Part shown: positions 1 to 6,692 of the stretch, piece after piece
Numbering within the stretch: position 1 is the first letter of the stretch
How the letters are laid out: every line of letters starts with the position of its first letter
Source: Rhodocyclales bacterium
GTDB taxonomy: Bacteria > Pseudomonadota > Gammaproteobacteria > Burkholderiales > Rhodocyclaceae
DNA: 41,215 bases
Reading direction: 5' to 3'
NCBI GenBank assembly: GCA_026399415.1
Contig: JAPLQZ010000223.1
Location: 1 to 41,215 of the forward strand
Made by a program: the position numbers and the translations under genes
The notes under the pieces: generated by a model
Seen by the model: only the letters and a program-made list of their open reading frames with translations
Databases searched by the model: none
What the model was told of the DNA's origin: nothing

Positions 1-204
1 GGCATCGTCGAGCACGATGTACTTGACCTTTTCACCACCGATTGTCTGTGGCAGCAGGGCAAAGGTCTGCTTCTCCGGTATCCCCAGCGACGCCGCCGGA
101 CCGGTGGCCGATACGCTGACACCGATGGTGACGTCGGCCCAGACCGATCCGGCCGCCAGACCCAGTGCAAGCGCTTGTGCCAATACAAGTTGTTTTACTT
201 TCAT
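1..204 (-). CDS. ABC transporter periplasmic substrate-binding protein, 5' part only
   Basis: Reading leftward from the ATG at 204, the first 68 codons are visible and the frame runs off the left edge. The protein starts with a typical signal peptide (basic MKVKQ, hydrophobic core, cleavage after SVWA) followed by DVTIGVSVSATGPAASLG, the opening of type I periplasmic binding proteins of the LivK/HAAT family. A strong ribosome binding site, GGAGGA, sits just before the ATG. The likely role is capture of an amino acid or small organic acid for an ABC importer whose other genes would lie outside the window. The ligand cannot be told. It is separate from the complete liv operon at 10.7-15.4 kb. 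Positions 205-404 between this gene and the next hold no gene I can see, only the two divergent upstream regions. Confidence 0.85.
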   Translation of the reverse strand, partial: MKVKQLVLAQALALGLAAGSVWADVTIGVSVSATGPAASLGIPEKQTFALLPQTIGGEKVKYIVLDDA

Positions 205-404
205 GGTTCCTCCAGTATTTAATAATTGGTGTTCGCTCGCCATGTTATGGCAGGCCAGAAGCGACGGAAAGATTGTAGGCGTGGTTTGTTTGATGTCAAG
301 CAGTTTGACCAAGGCGCACTAGCACACTTGCCGACATCATCATCGCCTGCCGCGCACTGATACCGAGAGGTCGGCCGCAGTCGACGACTGGTAAACTGCA
401 AAGC

Positions 405-917
405 ATGAAAACAATTCTTGGTTTGATACTGTTCCTGCTGGCCGGCATAACCCCGCTTGCCCTGGCCAAGACTCCCGGCGAAGTGGAGGTCGGAGAAATG
501 CTGCGTGAGGCGCCGATGCAAGGGCTGTCCGGTCCGTCCAGATTACTGCTGGAATTCCGCGGCAAACCTTTGATCATCAATGTCTGGGCGAGTTGGTGCG
601 GTCCCTGCCGACAGGAAATGGGCTCACTGGAACGGCTCTCCAGACGCTACGGGCAAAAACATTTCACCGTGATCGGAATTTCCACCGATGACTATTCCGA
701 TGCCGCCAAGGCGTTCCTGCAAAAATCAGGAACCACCTTCAGCCACTTCATAGACACCCGACTGTTGCTGGAGAACATGCTGGGCGCTAACCGGATTCCC
801 TTGACCCTGCTGGTCGATGCACAGGGTCGGGTACTCGGCAAGTTCTATGGCGCCAAGGAATGGGACAGCCCGGAAGCCATAGAGGTGGTAAGGAAAACTT
901 TTCGCATTCAGCTGTAA
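405..917 (+). CDS. TlpA-family thioredoxin-like periplasmic protein
   Basis: A 170-residue protein with an N-terminal signal peptide (residues 1-21, ending LALA) and a thioredoxin fold carrying the redox motif WCGPC (Cys65 and Cys68). The sequence IINVWASWCGPC followed by a conserved cis-Pro region (NRIPLTLLVD) is typical of TlpA/ResA/DsbE-like reductases, which reduce disulfides in the periplasm, for example on cytochrome c apoproteins or copper chaperones. No cytochrome maturation genes lie nearby, so the partner is unknown. The gene stands alone, divergent from the substrate-binding gene and convergent with the LysE gene. The start at 405 is chosen because it gives the signal peptide; the ribosome binding site is weak. 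Confidence 0.88.
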   Translation: MKTILGLILFLLAGITPLALAKTPGEVEVGEMLREAPMQGLSGPSRLLLEFRGKPLIINVWASWCGPCRQEMGSLERLSRRYGQKHFTVIGISTDDYSDAAKAFLQKSGTTFSHFIDTRLLLENMLGANRIPLTLLVDAQGRVLGKFYGAKEWDSPEAIEVVRKTFRIQL

Positions 918-947
918 TTTGACGCCTGATCGAACAGGCCGCGGCGA

Positions 948-1580
948 CTATCGTGCCGCCGTGGCCAGATGCAGCGCGAGACCAAAGAAGATCGTCCCGG
1001 CGCATCGATCAAGCCAGACCGCCAGCTTGGGTTGCTGCTGCAGGCGCGCGCCAAGGCTGCCGGCAAACCAGCCGAGGCTGCCGAAAATCACCACCGTCTG
1101 CGCCGCGAACAACGCTCCCAGCAACAGCATCTGAGGCCACACCGCACCGCGCGACTGGTCGACAAATTGCGGCAGAAAGGCGATGAAAAACAGGGCTACC
1201 TTGGGGTTGATCACATTGGCGATGAAGCCGCGGCGCACATGGGCGCCGATCGGCTCCTCGCTACCCTGATCGAGTGCGACCAGCGCCATCTTTCCGGCAT
1301 GGCGCCAGGCATTGATGCCGATGTAGACGAGATAGGCCGCACCGGCCATTTTCAGCGTGGCAAAAGTAGCTTCTGAAGCCAGCACCACCGCACCGATGCC
1401 CAGCGTCGCCCACAGCGTATGCGTAAAGCAGCCCAGGGCGCAACCCAAACCAAAACCGATCCCGGCGGTACGGCCGCGACTGATGCCGACGGACAGCACC
1501 ATCAGGTTGTCCGGACCCGGTGCGATGGTTATCAGCGCCGAGGCGGCAAGGAAGGCCAGCAAAACTTCTGTTGAGATCAT
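948..1580 (-). CDS. LysE/RhtB-family amino acid exporter
   Basis: A 210-residue integral membrane protein with about six hydrophobic segments. The family signature PGPDN lies at residues 21-25, followed by a glycine-rich stretch (GISRGRTAGIGFGLG) typical of LysE/RhtB translocators. These export amino acids such as lysine, homoserine or threonine from the cytoplasm; the substrate here is unknown. The start codon at 1580 overlaps by four bases (ATGA) the stop codon of a truncated second copy of the MFS 3' end. This suggests the gene was once translationally coupled directly to an MFS gene, before the hydrolase gene at 1897-3126 came between them. Length is normal for the family. Confidence 0.88.
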   Translation of the reverse strand: MISTEVLLAFLAASALITIAPGPDNLMVLSVGISRGRTAGIGFGLGCALGCFTHTLWATLGIGAVVLASEATFATLKMAGAAYLVYIGINAWRHAGKMALVALDQGSEEPIGAHVRRGFIANVINPKVALFFIAFLPQFVDQSRGAVWPQMLLLGALFAAQTVVIFGSLGWFAGSLGARLQQQPKLAVWLDRCAGTIFFGLALHLATAAR

Positions 1581-1726
1581 GATGTCACCGATTGGCGCAG
1601 GCGCCCGGCTCGCAGCAACAGCCAGACGCAGAGGGCAGGCAGTATCGCAGATTCGCCGAGCAAGGTGGCGGGAGCCGTGGTTACCGCGGCAATGCTGCCG
1701 GCAATCGCGTCAAGCCCGAAACGGAT
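1577..1726 (-). pseudogene. Duplicated 3' fragment of the MFS transporter gene
   Basis: This stretch encodes, in frame, IRFGLDA-IAGSIAAV and so on to LLLRAGRLR, which is the C-terminal end of the MFS protein encoded at 3145-4362. Base by base, 1593-1726 matches 3161-3306 at roughly 90 % or better, with a 56-bp identical core (1651-1706) and one 12-bp deletion that removes four residues (VGGL). The last seven codons before the stop differ from the intact gene. Nothing of the MFS gene is present upstream of 1726, so it cannot give a working transporter. It is best read as a remnant left by a duplication or insertion event that brought in the hydrolase gene. Confidence 0.85.
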
Positions 1727-1834
1727 GCAAAGCCACCAGACCGCGAACAAACGCTCCCGAAATAGTGCTTTCATTCGCACGCGCGTCACCGGACTGGGGG
1801 CCCCGCCGGCCTGGCGCAGGCCGGCCTGCCTGCC

Positions 1835-1863
1835 TTGACCCTTGTTATAGTGCGGGATAGCAT
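1835..1863 (+). promoter_or_regulatory. Candidate sigma-70 promoter for the hydrolase gene
   Basis: TTGACC (1835-1840) and TAGCAT (1858-1863) are spaced by 17 bp, placing the transcript start near 1870, before a good Shine-Dalgarno (GGAGAGGA, 1881-1888). Just upstream is a perfect inverted repeat with 8-bp arms (1805-1812 and 1818-1825) and a 5-nt loop. It lacks a T-run, so it is not a standard terminator, but it may mark the edge of the inserted segment. Confidence 0.45.
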
Positions 1864-1896
1864 TCCGCGCTCGGGCCAATGGAGAGGACGCATCAT

Positions 1897-3126
1897 ATGA
1901 ACAAGTTGCTTGTTTCTGTCATCGCTGGCGTCCTGTTGTTCGGCGCAACGTTGGTCGCTGGTCAAACTCAGGTTTCGATTCCCTCCCTGGCAACCGAGAA
2001 ACCTGCGGTGTTGAATGCCTACATGTACACCCCCGAAGGCCCAGGTCCATTTCCTGCCGTCGTATTGGCTCATGGCTGTGATGGAACAAGCATCCGCGAT
2101 AAGAACTGGGCACAGTTTCTCCTCGCTCGCGGCTATGTGGCTCTGATTGTTGATAGCTTCACGACCCGCTCGATTTCCTCGATATGCACCGGCCAGCAGC
2201 GGCTTAGCCTTGCTGATCGTGCCGGGGACGCATTGGGCACACTCAAGTATCTCCAGTCGCTAGCCAATGTCGACAAGCATCGGATTGGCATCATGGGATT
2301 TTCCCACGGCGCGATGACGGTACTCAAGACAACCTCTGAAACCACAACTTTCCCTCTTGGGGTAGCCCCGCGCTTTGCTGCCGCGACGGCCTTGTATCCC
2401 GATTGTCTTACAAGCGAGGTCGATACAACAGTGCCGTTGTTGATACAAAGCGGTGAACGGGACGACTGGACGGCCGCCGCACCGTGCCAGTTGAAGACAG
2501 CCCTCAGAAAGAGCGAAGGCTACCCGGTCGACATCAAGGTATACGAGGGAGCCCTTCACGCGTTTGACAAACCGGACGTCCAGTATTATTACGGTGCTCA
2601 GTTCTTGAACAGTAACAAGCCGAAGTTCTGTTGTGGTGCGACGGTTGGCTATAGCCACGCCGCGCACCAAAAGGCGGAGCAAGCCACGGAGGAGTTTTTT
2701 TTCAGGCATCTTAAAGCTGCCAACCCAGCCAGCCAGCCAGTCTGGGCGTCGAAACCAGAGCCAACGCGCGATGAAGTCAGCAAGTTGGTGCTGGCTGCCA
2801 AAGCCTATGCCGCAGCCAATGGCAAAGAGAAATTGATCCAATTGATCGATAGTCAGGATGCGCAATTCCGAAAACGCCGTCTGTATCTCGTTTTGCTCGA
2901 TTCGGATGATATATGTATAGCGGATGGGTTGCTGCCGGTCGCTGGCAAGGGTTTGGATTATGCAAAATTTAAAGACACTCAGAATCGACCGTATATTGAT
3001 GCCATAAAGTCAGCACTTGAAAAGAGTCCCCCATGGGGGAGCCTGTATCGAGGGCTTACCGCAGGGGATATTTATGCGGAACGACTGGACAATGGCGACG
3101 TCATTGTGGGCACATTGATCAAGTAG
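1897..3126 (+). CDS. Secreted dienelactone-hydrolase-like alpha/beta hydrolase with C-terminal extension
   Basis: A 409-residue protein. The start at 1897 is preferred over an in-frame ATG at 1879 because a Shine-Dalgarno (GGAGAGGA) lies between them and it gives a clean signal peptide (MNKLLVSVIAGVLLFGATLVAG). Residues about 30-272 form an alpha/beta hydrolase of the dienelactone hydrolase type: oxyanion region LAHGCDG, nucleophile elbow GFSHG (Ser136), acid Asp189 or Asp190 in GERDD, and His221 in ALHAFD. Such enzymes cleave esters or lactones; the signal peptide puts this one in the periplasm or outside. Residues about 275-409 form a tail I do not recognise. The gene is on the opposite strand to its neighbours, visibly less GC-rich, and sits between two copies of an MFS 3' end, which suggests acquisition by insertion. 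Confidence 0.8.
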   Translation: MNKLLVSVIAGVLLFGATLVAGQTQVSIPSLATEKPAVLNAYMYTPEGPGPFPAVVLAHGCDGTSIRDKNWAQFLLARGYVALIVDSFTTRSISSICTGQQRLSLADRAGDALGTLKYLQSLANVDKHRIGIMGFSHGAMTVLKTTSETTTFPLGVAPRFAAATALYPDCLTSEVDTTVPLLIQSGERDDWTAAAPCQLKTALRKSEGYPVDIKVYEGALHAFDKPDVQYYYGAQFLNSNKPKFCCGATVGYSHAAHQKAEQATEEFFFRHLKAANPASQPVWASKPEPTRDEVSKLVLAAKAYAAANGKEKLIQLIDSQDAQFRKRRLYLVLLDSDDICIADGLLPVAGKGLDYAKFKDTQNRPYIDAIKSALEKSPPWGSLYRGLTAGDIYAERLDNGDVIVGTLIK

Positions 3127-3144
3127 TTTCGACGGCAGAAATCG

Positions 3145-4362
3145 TCAGATCGCAACAAAGTGACGCAGGCGCCCGGCTCGCAACAGCAGCCAGACACAGA
3201 GGGCAAGCAGTATCGCAGATTCGCCGAGCAAGGTGGCGGGAGCCGTGGTTACCGCGGCAATGCTGCCGGCAATCAGTCCGCCGACGGCATCGAGGCCGAA
3301 ACGAATACTTGAAAAGAATGAAACCACCCTGCCGCGCAAGCGATCCGGCGCCATGGTCTGCATTGCCGTATTGATGCCGACGTTGGCGCCTGAAATGCCG
3401 AAGCCCAGTGCTGCCAATGCCGGCAGGGCGATCGCCAGATTTGCCGTGAGCGGAAACACCGTGAGTGCGACCGTCGCCAATACTACGCAGAAGATCGCGA
3501 GATTCAGGCTGCCGCGCACCGATGTGCGCGTCGCCAGCACCAGCGTTGCGGCAAAGGCGCCGCAACCGGCGGCGCCCCACAACAGGCCCAGCGTGCGCGC
3601 ATCGCCCTGGAACACCTCCCTGGCGAATACCGGCAGCAGCACGGCATACGCCGACGCGGTGAAATTGAGCAGGGCCAGAACGATCAGCAGCGTGCGTATC
3701 GGCCAGGTGTCGAAGGCGTAGCGCACGCCTTCCTTGAAAATACGGCCGACGCTGCCGCCCGACTTCGCATTCGGCGCCAGGCGCATGAGGGCCACGCCCC
3801 ACAGTAGCGCCAGATAGGAAAAGGCATTGAGCAGGAAGCAGGCGGCCTCGGACATCAAGCTCAGCATCAGCCCGGCAATCGGCGGGCCGACGAAACGGCC
3901 GAAGTTGAACAGCATGGCATTCAGCGCCAGGGCATTCGGCAGGTCCTCGCGGCCGCCGACCATGACCGGAATCAGCGATTGGCGCAAGGGAGTGTCGAAG
4001 GCGTTGAGGATGCCCAGCGACAGCGACATGAGGATGATCAGCGTCGGCCCGATCAGATCAAACCATGTCAGTGCCGCCAGCACGCCGGCCTGGATGAAGA
4101 GCAGGACTTGCACCTGCATCAGCAGGCGGCGCCGGTCATGGCGGTCTATCCACGCGCCGGCCATGGGCCCGACCACCAGGATCGGCGCCAGCGCGGCGAA
4201 GGCGGAAAGCCCCAGCAGTGCCGCCGACCCGGTCAGGCGATACACCAGCCAGGCCAGTGCGACCTGCTGGATCCAGGAGCCGAGGATGGAAACCGCCTGG
4301 CCGAAAAAATACAGCCGGAACGGGCGATGGCCCAGCGCCCGCATCGCGGCGGGAAGTTTCAT
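3145..4362 (-). CDS. MFS transporter (MFS_3/EntS-like)
   Basis: A 405-residue membrane protein with about twelve hydrophobic segments. It opens with MRALGHRPFRLYFFGQAVSI, typical of the MFS_3 group that includes EntS-type exporters, and carries the loop-2/3 motif GAWIDRHDRRRLL. Members export siderophores, drugs or metabolites through the inner membrane by proton antiport; the substrate here is unknown. The gene lies 19 bp downstream of the gabD-like gene on the same strand, so the two are probably cotranscribed. Its 3' end is duplicated at 1577-1726. The intact gene ends with LRHFVAI, a C-terminus different from the one preserved in the remnant. Confidence 0.88.
   Translation of the reverse strand: MKLPAAMRALGHRPFRLYFFGQAVSILGSWIQQVALAWLVYRLTGSAALLGLSAFAALAPILVVGPMAGAWIDRHDRRRLLMQVQVLLFIQAGVLAALTWFDLIGPTLIILMSLSLGILNAFDTPLRQSLIPVMVGGREDLPNALALNAMLFNFGRFVGPPIAGLMLSLMSEAACFLLNAFSYLALLWGVALMRLAPNAKSGGSVGRIFKEGVRYAFDTWPIRTLLIVLALLNFTASAYAVLLPVFAREVFQGDARTLGLLWGAAGCGAFAATLVLATRTSVRGSLNLAIFCVVLATVALTVFPLTANLAIALPALAALGFGISGANVGINTAMQTMAPDRLRGRVVSFFSSIRFGLDAVGGLIAGSIAAVTTAPATLLGESAILLALCVWLLLRAGRLRHFVAI
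3161..3306. repeat. Right copy of the duplicated MFS 3' segment
   Basis: This is the intact-gene counterpart of the segment at 1593-1726, in the same orientation. The two copies bracket the hydrolase gene. Relative to the left copy it has 12 extra bases at 3275-3286. It forms the working 3' end of the MFS gene that stops at 3145. Confidence 0.85.
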
Positions 4363-4381
4363 GACTCAGAAAAACGCGCGG

Positions 4382-5824
4382 TCACAAGCCGGCCATGGCC
4401 AGGTACTTGATCTCCAGATATTCCTCGATGCCGTGTTTCGAACCTTCGCGCCCCAGCCCCGACTGCTTGACCCCGCCAAATGGCGCCACCTCATTGGAGA
4501 TCATCCCGGAATTGATGCCGACCATGCCATAGTCGAGCGCCTCGCCGACGCGCCAGGCTCGGGCGATGTCGCGGCTGTAGAAATAGGCCGCCAGGCCGAA
4601 CTCCGTATCGTTCGCCATGCGCACCGCTTCGGCTTCATCCCTGAAGCAGAAAATCGGCGCCACCGGGCCGAAGATTTCCTCGCGCGCCAGGCGCATGGCC
4701 GGCGTTGCGCCGGCCAGCACGGTCGGCTCGAAGAAGGTGCCACCGCGGGCGTGGCGCTTGCCGCCGCACAACACGCGTGCGCCCTGACCCACCGCATCGG
4801 CCAGCAATTCCTCGACCTTGGCCAACCCCGCGTCATCGATCAGGGGCCCTTGCGTCACGCCCTCATCCAGCCCGTTGCCGACCTTGAGCCCGGCCACTGC
4901 GGCAGCCAGTTTCCGGGCGAAAACGTCATGCACGCCTTCCTGCACCAGAAAACGATTGGTGCAGACGCAGGTTTGTCCCGCGTTGCGATACTTCGAGGCC
5001 AGCGCCCCGGCCACGGCAGCATCGAGGTCGGCATCGTCGAAGACAATGAAAGGTGCATTGCCGCCGAGTTCCAGCGACATCTTCTTGATCGTCGGCGCAC
5101 ACTGGGCCATCAACAGCCGCCCGACTTCGGTGGAGCCGGTGAAGGACAGCTTCAGTACTTTCGGATTCGACGTCAACTCACCGCCGATGGCAACCGGTTC
5201 GCCGGTCACCACGTTGAGCACGCCCGGCGGCACGCCTGCCTGCTGCGCCAGATACGCCAGCGCCAGGGCTGACAGCGGGGTCTGCTCGGCCGGCTTGACC
5301 ACCATGGTGCAGCCGGCGGCCAGCGCCGGCGCTGCCTTGCGCGTGATCATCGCCGCCGGAAAATTCCACGGCGTGATCGCGGCGCAGACGCCAACCGGCT
5401 GCTTCAGCACAATCAGGCGGCGGTCGGCCAGCGGTGAGGGAATGACTTCGCCATAGACGCGCCGCGCCTCCTCGGCAAACCACTCGATGAAGGATGCGGC
5501 GTAAGCAATCTCGCCGCGCGCTTCGGCCAACGGCTTGCCCTGCTCCAGCGTCATCAGCCGCGCCAGGTCTTCCTGGTTCTCCATCATCAGTTCGAACCAG
5601 CGCCGCAGGATTTTCGCCCGCTCGGCCGCCGTCTTCGCCCGCCAGGGATGAAACGCCGCGTCTGCGGCATCGATTGCGCGACGGGTTTCGGCCGCGCCGA
5701 AACTGGGGACGGAGCCGACCAGGTCGCCGTTAGCCGGATTGTGGACGTCAATGCTGGCGCCGGTGGCAGCCAGCCATTCGCCGTTGATCAGACAGGTATT
5801 GCGCAGGAGTTCGGAGTTCTTCAT
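4382..5824 (-). CDS. gabD: NAD(P)-dependent succinate-semialdehyde dehydrogenase-like protein
   Basis: A 480-residue aldehyde dehydrogenase, full length for the GabD group. Visible features are the WNFP motif (153-156), the general base Glu252 in LELGGNAPF, the catalytic Cys286 in GQTCVCTNR, and the C-terminal GGVKQSGLGREGS region. The ending YLEIKYLAMAGL is typical of GabD. It would oxidise succinate semialdehyde (or a similar semialdehyde such as glutarate semialdehyde) to the acid in the cytoplasm. CVCTNR rather than CxxANR is common in this subgroup. No gabT lies nearby, so the physiological substrate is not shown by context. The MFS gene follows on the same strand. Confidence 0.88.
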   Translation of the reverse strand: MKNSELLRNTCLINGEWLAATGASIDVHNPANGDLVGSVPSFGAAETRRAIDAADAAFHPWRAKTAAERAKILRRWFELMMENQEDLARLMTLEQGKPLAEARGEIAYAASFIEWFAEEARRVYGEVIPSPLADRRLIVLKQPVGVCAAITPWNFPAAMITRKAAPALAAGCTMVVKPAEQTPLSALALAYLAQQAGVPPGVLNVVTGEPVAIGGELTSNPKVLKLSFTGSTEVGRLLMAQCAPTIKKMSLELGGNAPFIVFDDADLDAAVAGALASKYRNAGQTCVCTNRFLVQEGVHDVFARKLAAAVAGLKVGNGLDEGVTQGPLIDDAGLAKVEELLADAVGQGARVLCGGKRHARGGTFFEPTVLAGATPAMRLAREEIFGPVAPIFCFRDEAEAVRMANDTEFGLAAYFYSRDIARAWRVGEALDYGMVGINSGMISNEVAPFGGVKQSGLGREGSKHGIEEYLEIKYLAMAGL

Positions 5825-5914
5825 GGATCGCTTTCAATGTTTCGGGACAGAGCCGGATTCTGCCGCATTGCGGCGAAAAATGGGCGCCCGGCTGGTCAGG
5901 CGATCCACGACCTA

Positions 5915-5946
5915 TTGCATATACGCAATATATTGCTATGATGCAA
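5915..5946 (+). promoter_or_regulatory. tumE promoter overlapped by two 14-bp palindromic operators
   Basis: Two sites with the same arms, TTGC-N6-GCAA, lie at 5915-5928 and 5933-5946, with centres 18 bp apart. The -35-like hexamer TTGCAT (5915-5920) and -10-like hexamer TATGAT (5937-5942) are 16 bp apart, and each lies within one palindrome. Binding of the downstream winged-helix antitoxin here would block the promoter, the usual autoregulation of toxin-antitoxin operons. A transcript from this -10 would start near 5949, almost at the preferred ATG (5950), so the toxin message may be leaderless. Confidence 0.6.
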
Positions 5947-5949
5947 TAC

Positions 5950-6237
5950 ATGAAAGCGACCATGATCGCCCATGCCAAGGAAGTGCGCGACGATGGATCG
6001 ATTGTCGAGATCGTGGTCTGGGAACTGGCCAAGCCCTTGCCGCCTTGCGCGCACCGCTACAAGTATCGGCTGTTCTTTGGCACATCCGGCGAGTGTTTCG
6101 TGCGCTACGACAATGCAACAGGCAAAGGCGAGCATCGGCACGCCGGCAGCGTCGAGAAGCTTTACAACTTCAAGGATCTCGATTCGCTGCTGGCCGACTT
6201 CGAACGCGACGTGACGAACTGGAGGATAGATAGATGA
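5950..6237 (+). CDS. tumE: TumE-family (DUF6516) toxin component
   Basis: A 95-residue protein beginning MKATMIAHAKEVRDDGSIVE and containing HRYKYRLFFG and VRYDN, the hallmark blocks of the TumE/DUF6516 family. Family members are predicted or shown toxins of a two-gene module with a winged-helix antitoxin; the mechanism is not evident from sequence. Three in-frame ATGs are possible (5938, 5941, 5950). I prefer 5950 because the family normally starts close to MKA and the upstream ones lie inside the -10 box. The stop codon overlaps the start of the next gene by four bases (ATGA), as expected for a coupled pair. It is known to me by motif recall, not by a search. Confidence 0.72.
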   Translation: MKATMIAHAKEVRDDGSIVEIVVWELAKPLPPCAHRYKYRLFFGTSGECFVRYDNATGKGEHRHAGSVEKLYNFKDLDSLLADFERDVTNWRIDR

Positions 6238-6587
6238 AAGCCATTGTTGAAGTAGGCGGCAAGGGAGCCGTATTCAAGGCCGTGCGGGAACAAGTCGCGC
6301 GAAAGGAGCGCGGGAGGGCGCCGGACTACCGCCTTTCCTTCGAGTCGGCGCGCATGCTGTTTGCCGAGCTGACGCCGGCTCGGCTGGATTTGCTCAACAC
6401 GCTGCGCGGACTGGGACCGGTGAGCATCTATGCTTTGGCGAAGACGGCCGGACGCAATTATTCAAATGTCCATGCCGATGTCGCCCGCCTCGTTGAGTTG
6501 GGACTGATCGAACGCACCGATGAAGACACGGTGACCGTTCCCTTCGATGCCGTCGAGATTCGCATGGCATTGGCGCAGGCGGCATGA
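6234..6587 (+). CDS. tumA: HVO_A0114-type winged-helix antitoxin/regulator (TumA-like)
   Basis: A 117-residue protein. The C-terminal half reads as a MarR-like winged helix: the helices LTPARLDLLNTLRGLGPVS and IYALAKTAGRNYSNVHADVA, then the wing LGLIERTDEDTVTVPF. This matches the HVO_A0114 family of putative DNA-binding proteins that pair with TumE-type proteins. The likely job is to neutralise the upstream protein and to repress the operon by binding the twin palindromes at 5915-5946. It overlaps tumE by four bases. The DNA-binding family call is firm; the antitoxin role rests on the gene pairing. Confidence 0.72.
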   Translation: MKAIVEVGGKGAVFKAVREQVARKERGRAPDYRLSFESARMLFAELTPARLDLLNTLRGLGPVSIYALAKTAGRNYSNVHADVARLVELGLIERTDEDTVTVPFDAVEIRMALAQAA

Positions 6588-6630
6588 TTAAGAATATCTG
6601 AGCCTGGCCCATTTAGTTTCGTATTCGTTC

Positions 6631-6670
6631 CGCTCGCCGTACCGCCAGCGCCGACTCTTGCGGTCGAGCG
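6631..6670. repeat. Dispersed 25-bp repeat within a hairpin, copy 1
   Basis: The core at 6636-6660 (starting GCCGTACCGCC, ending GACTCTTG) matches 24 of 25 bases of a segment inside rne (37841-37865) and about 21 of 25 between dsbB and livM (10722-10746). Here it forms a hairpin: 6631-6636 pairs with 6665-6670 and 6641-6645 with 6660-6664, leaving a 14-nt loop and a 4-nt bulge. It lies between the convergent tumA and GGDEF genes. Confidence 0.55.
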
Positions 6671-6692
6671 CCACGACCTGGCCCGCACTGGA

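Noticed and set aside
3119-3802. 227-codon minus-strand frame overlapping the MFS 3' half
   Set aside because: It is an alternate frame of the MFS gene and was not treated as part of the duplicated segment's coding content.
3827-5272. Long plus-strand open frame opposite the gabD-like gene
   Set aside because: It is the mirror of a clear aldehyde dehydrogenase; high GC keeps antisense frames open, and its product has the Arg/His/Gln-rich composition of such shadows.
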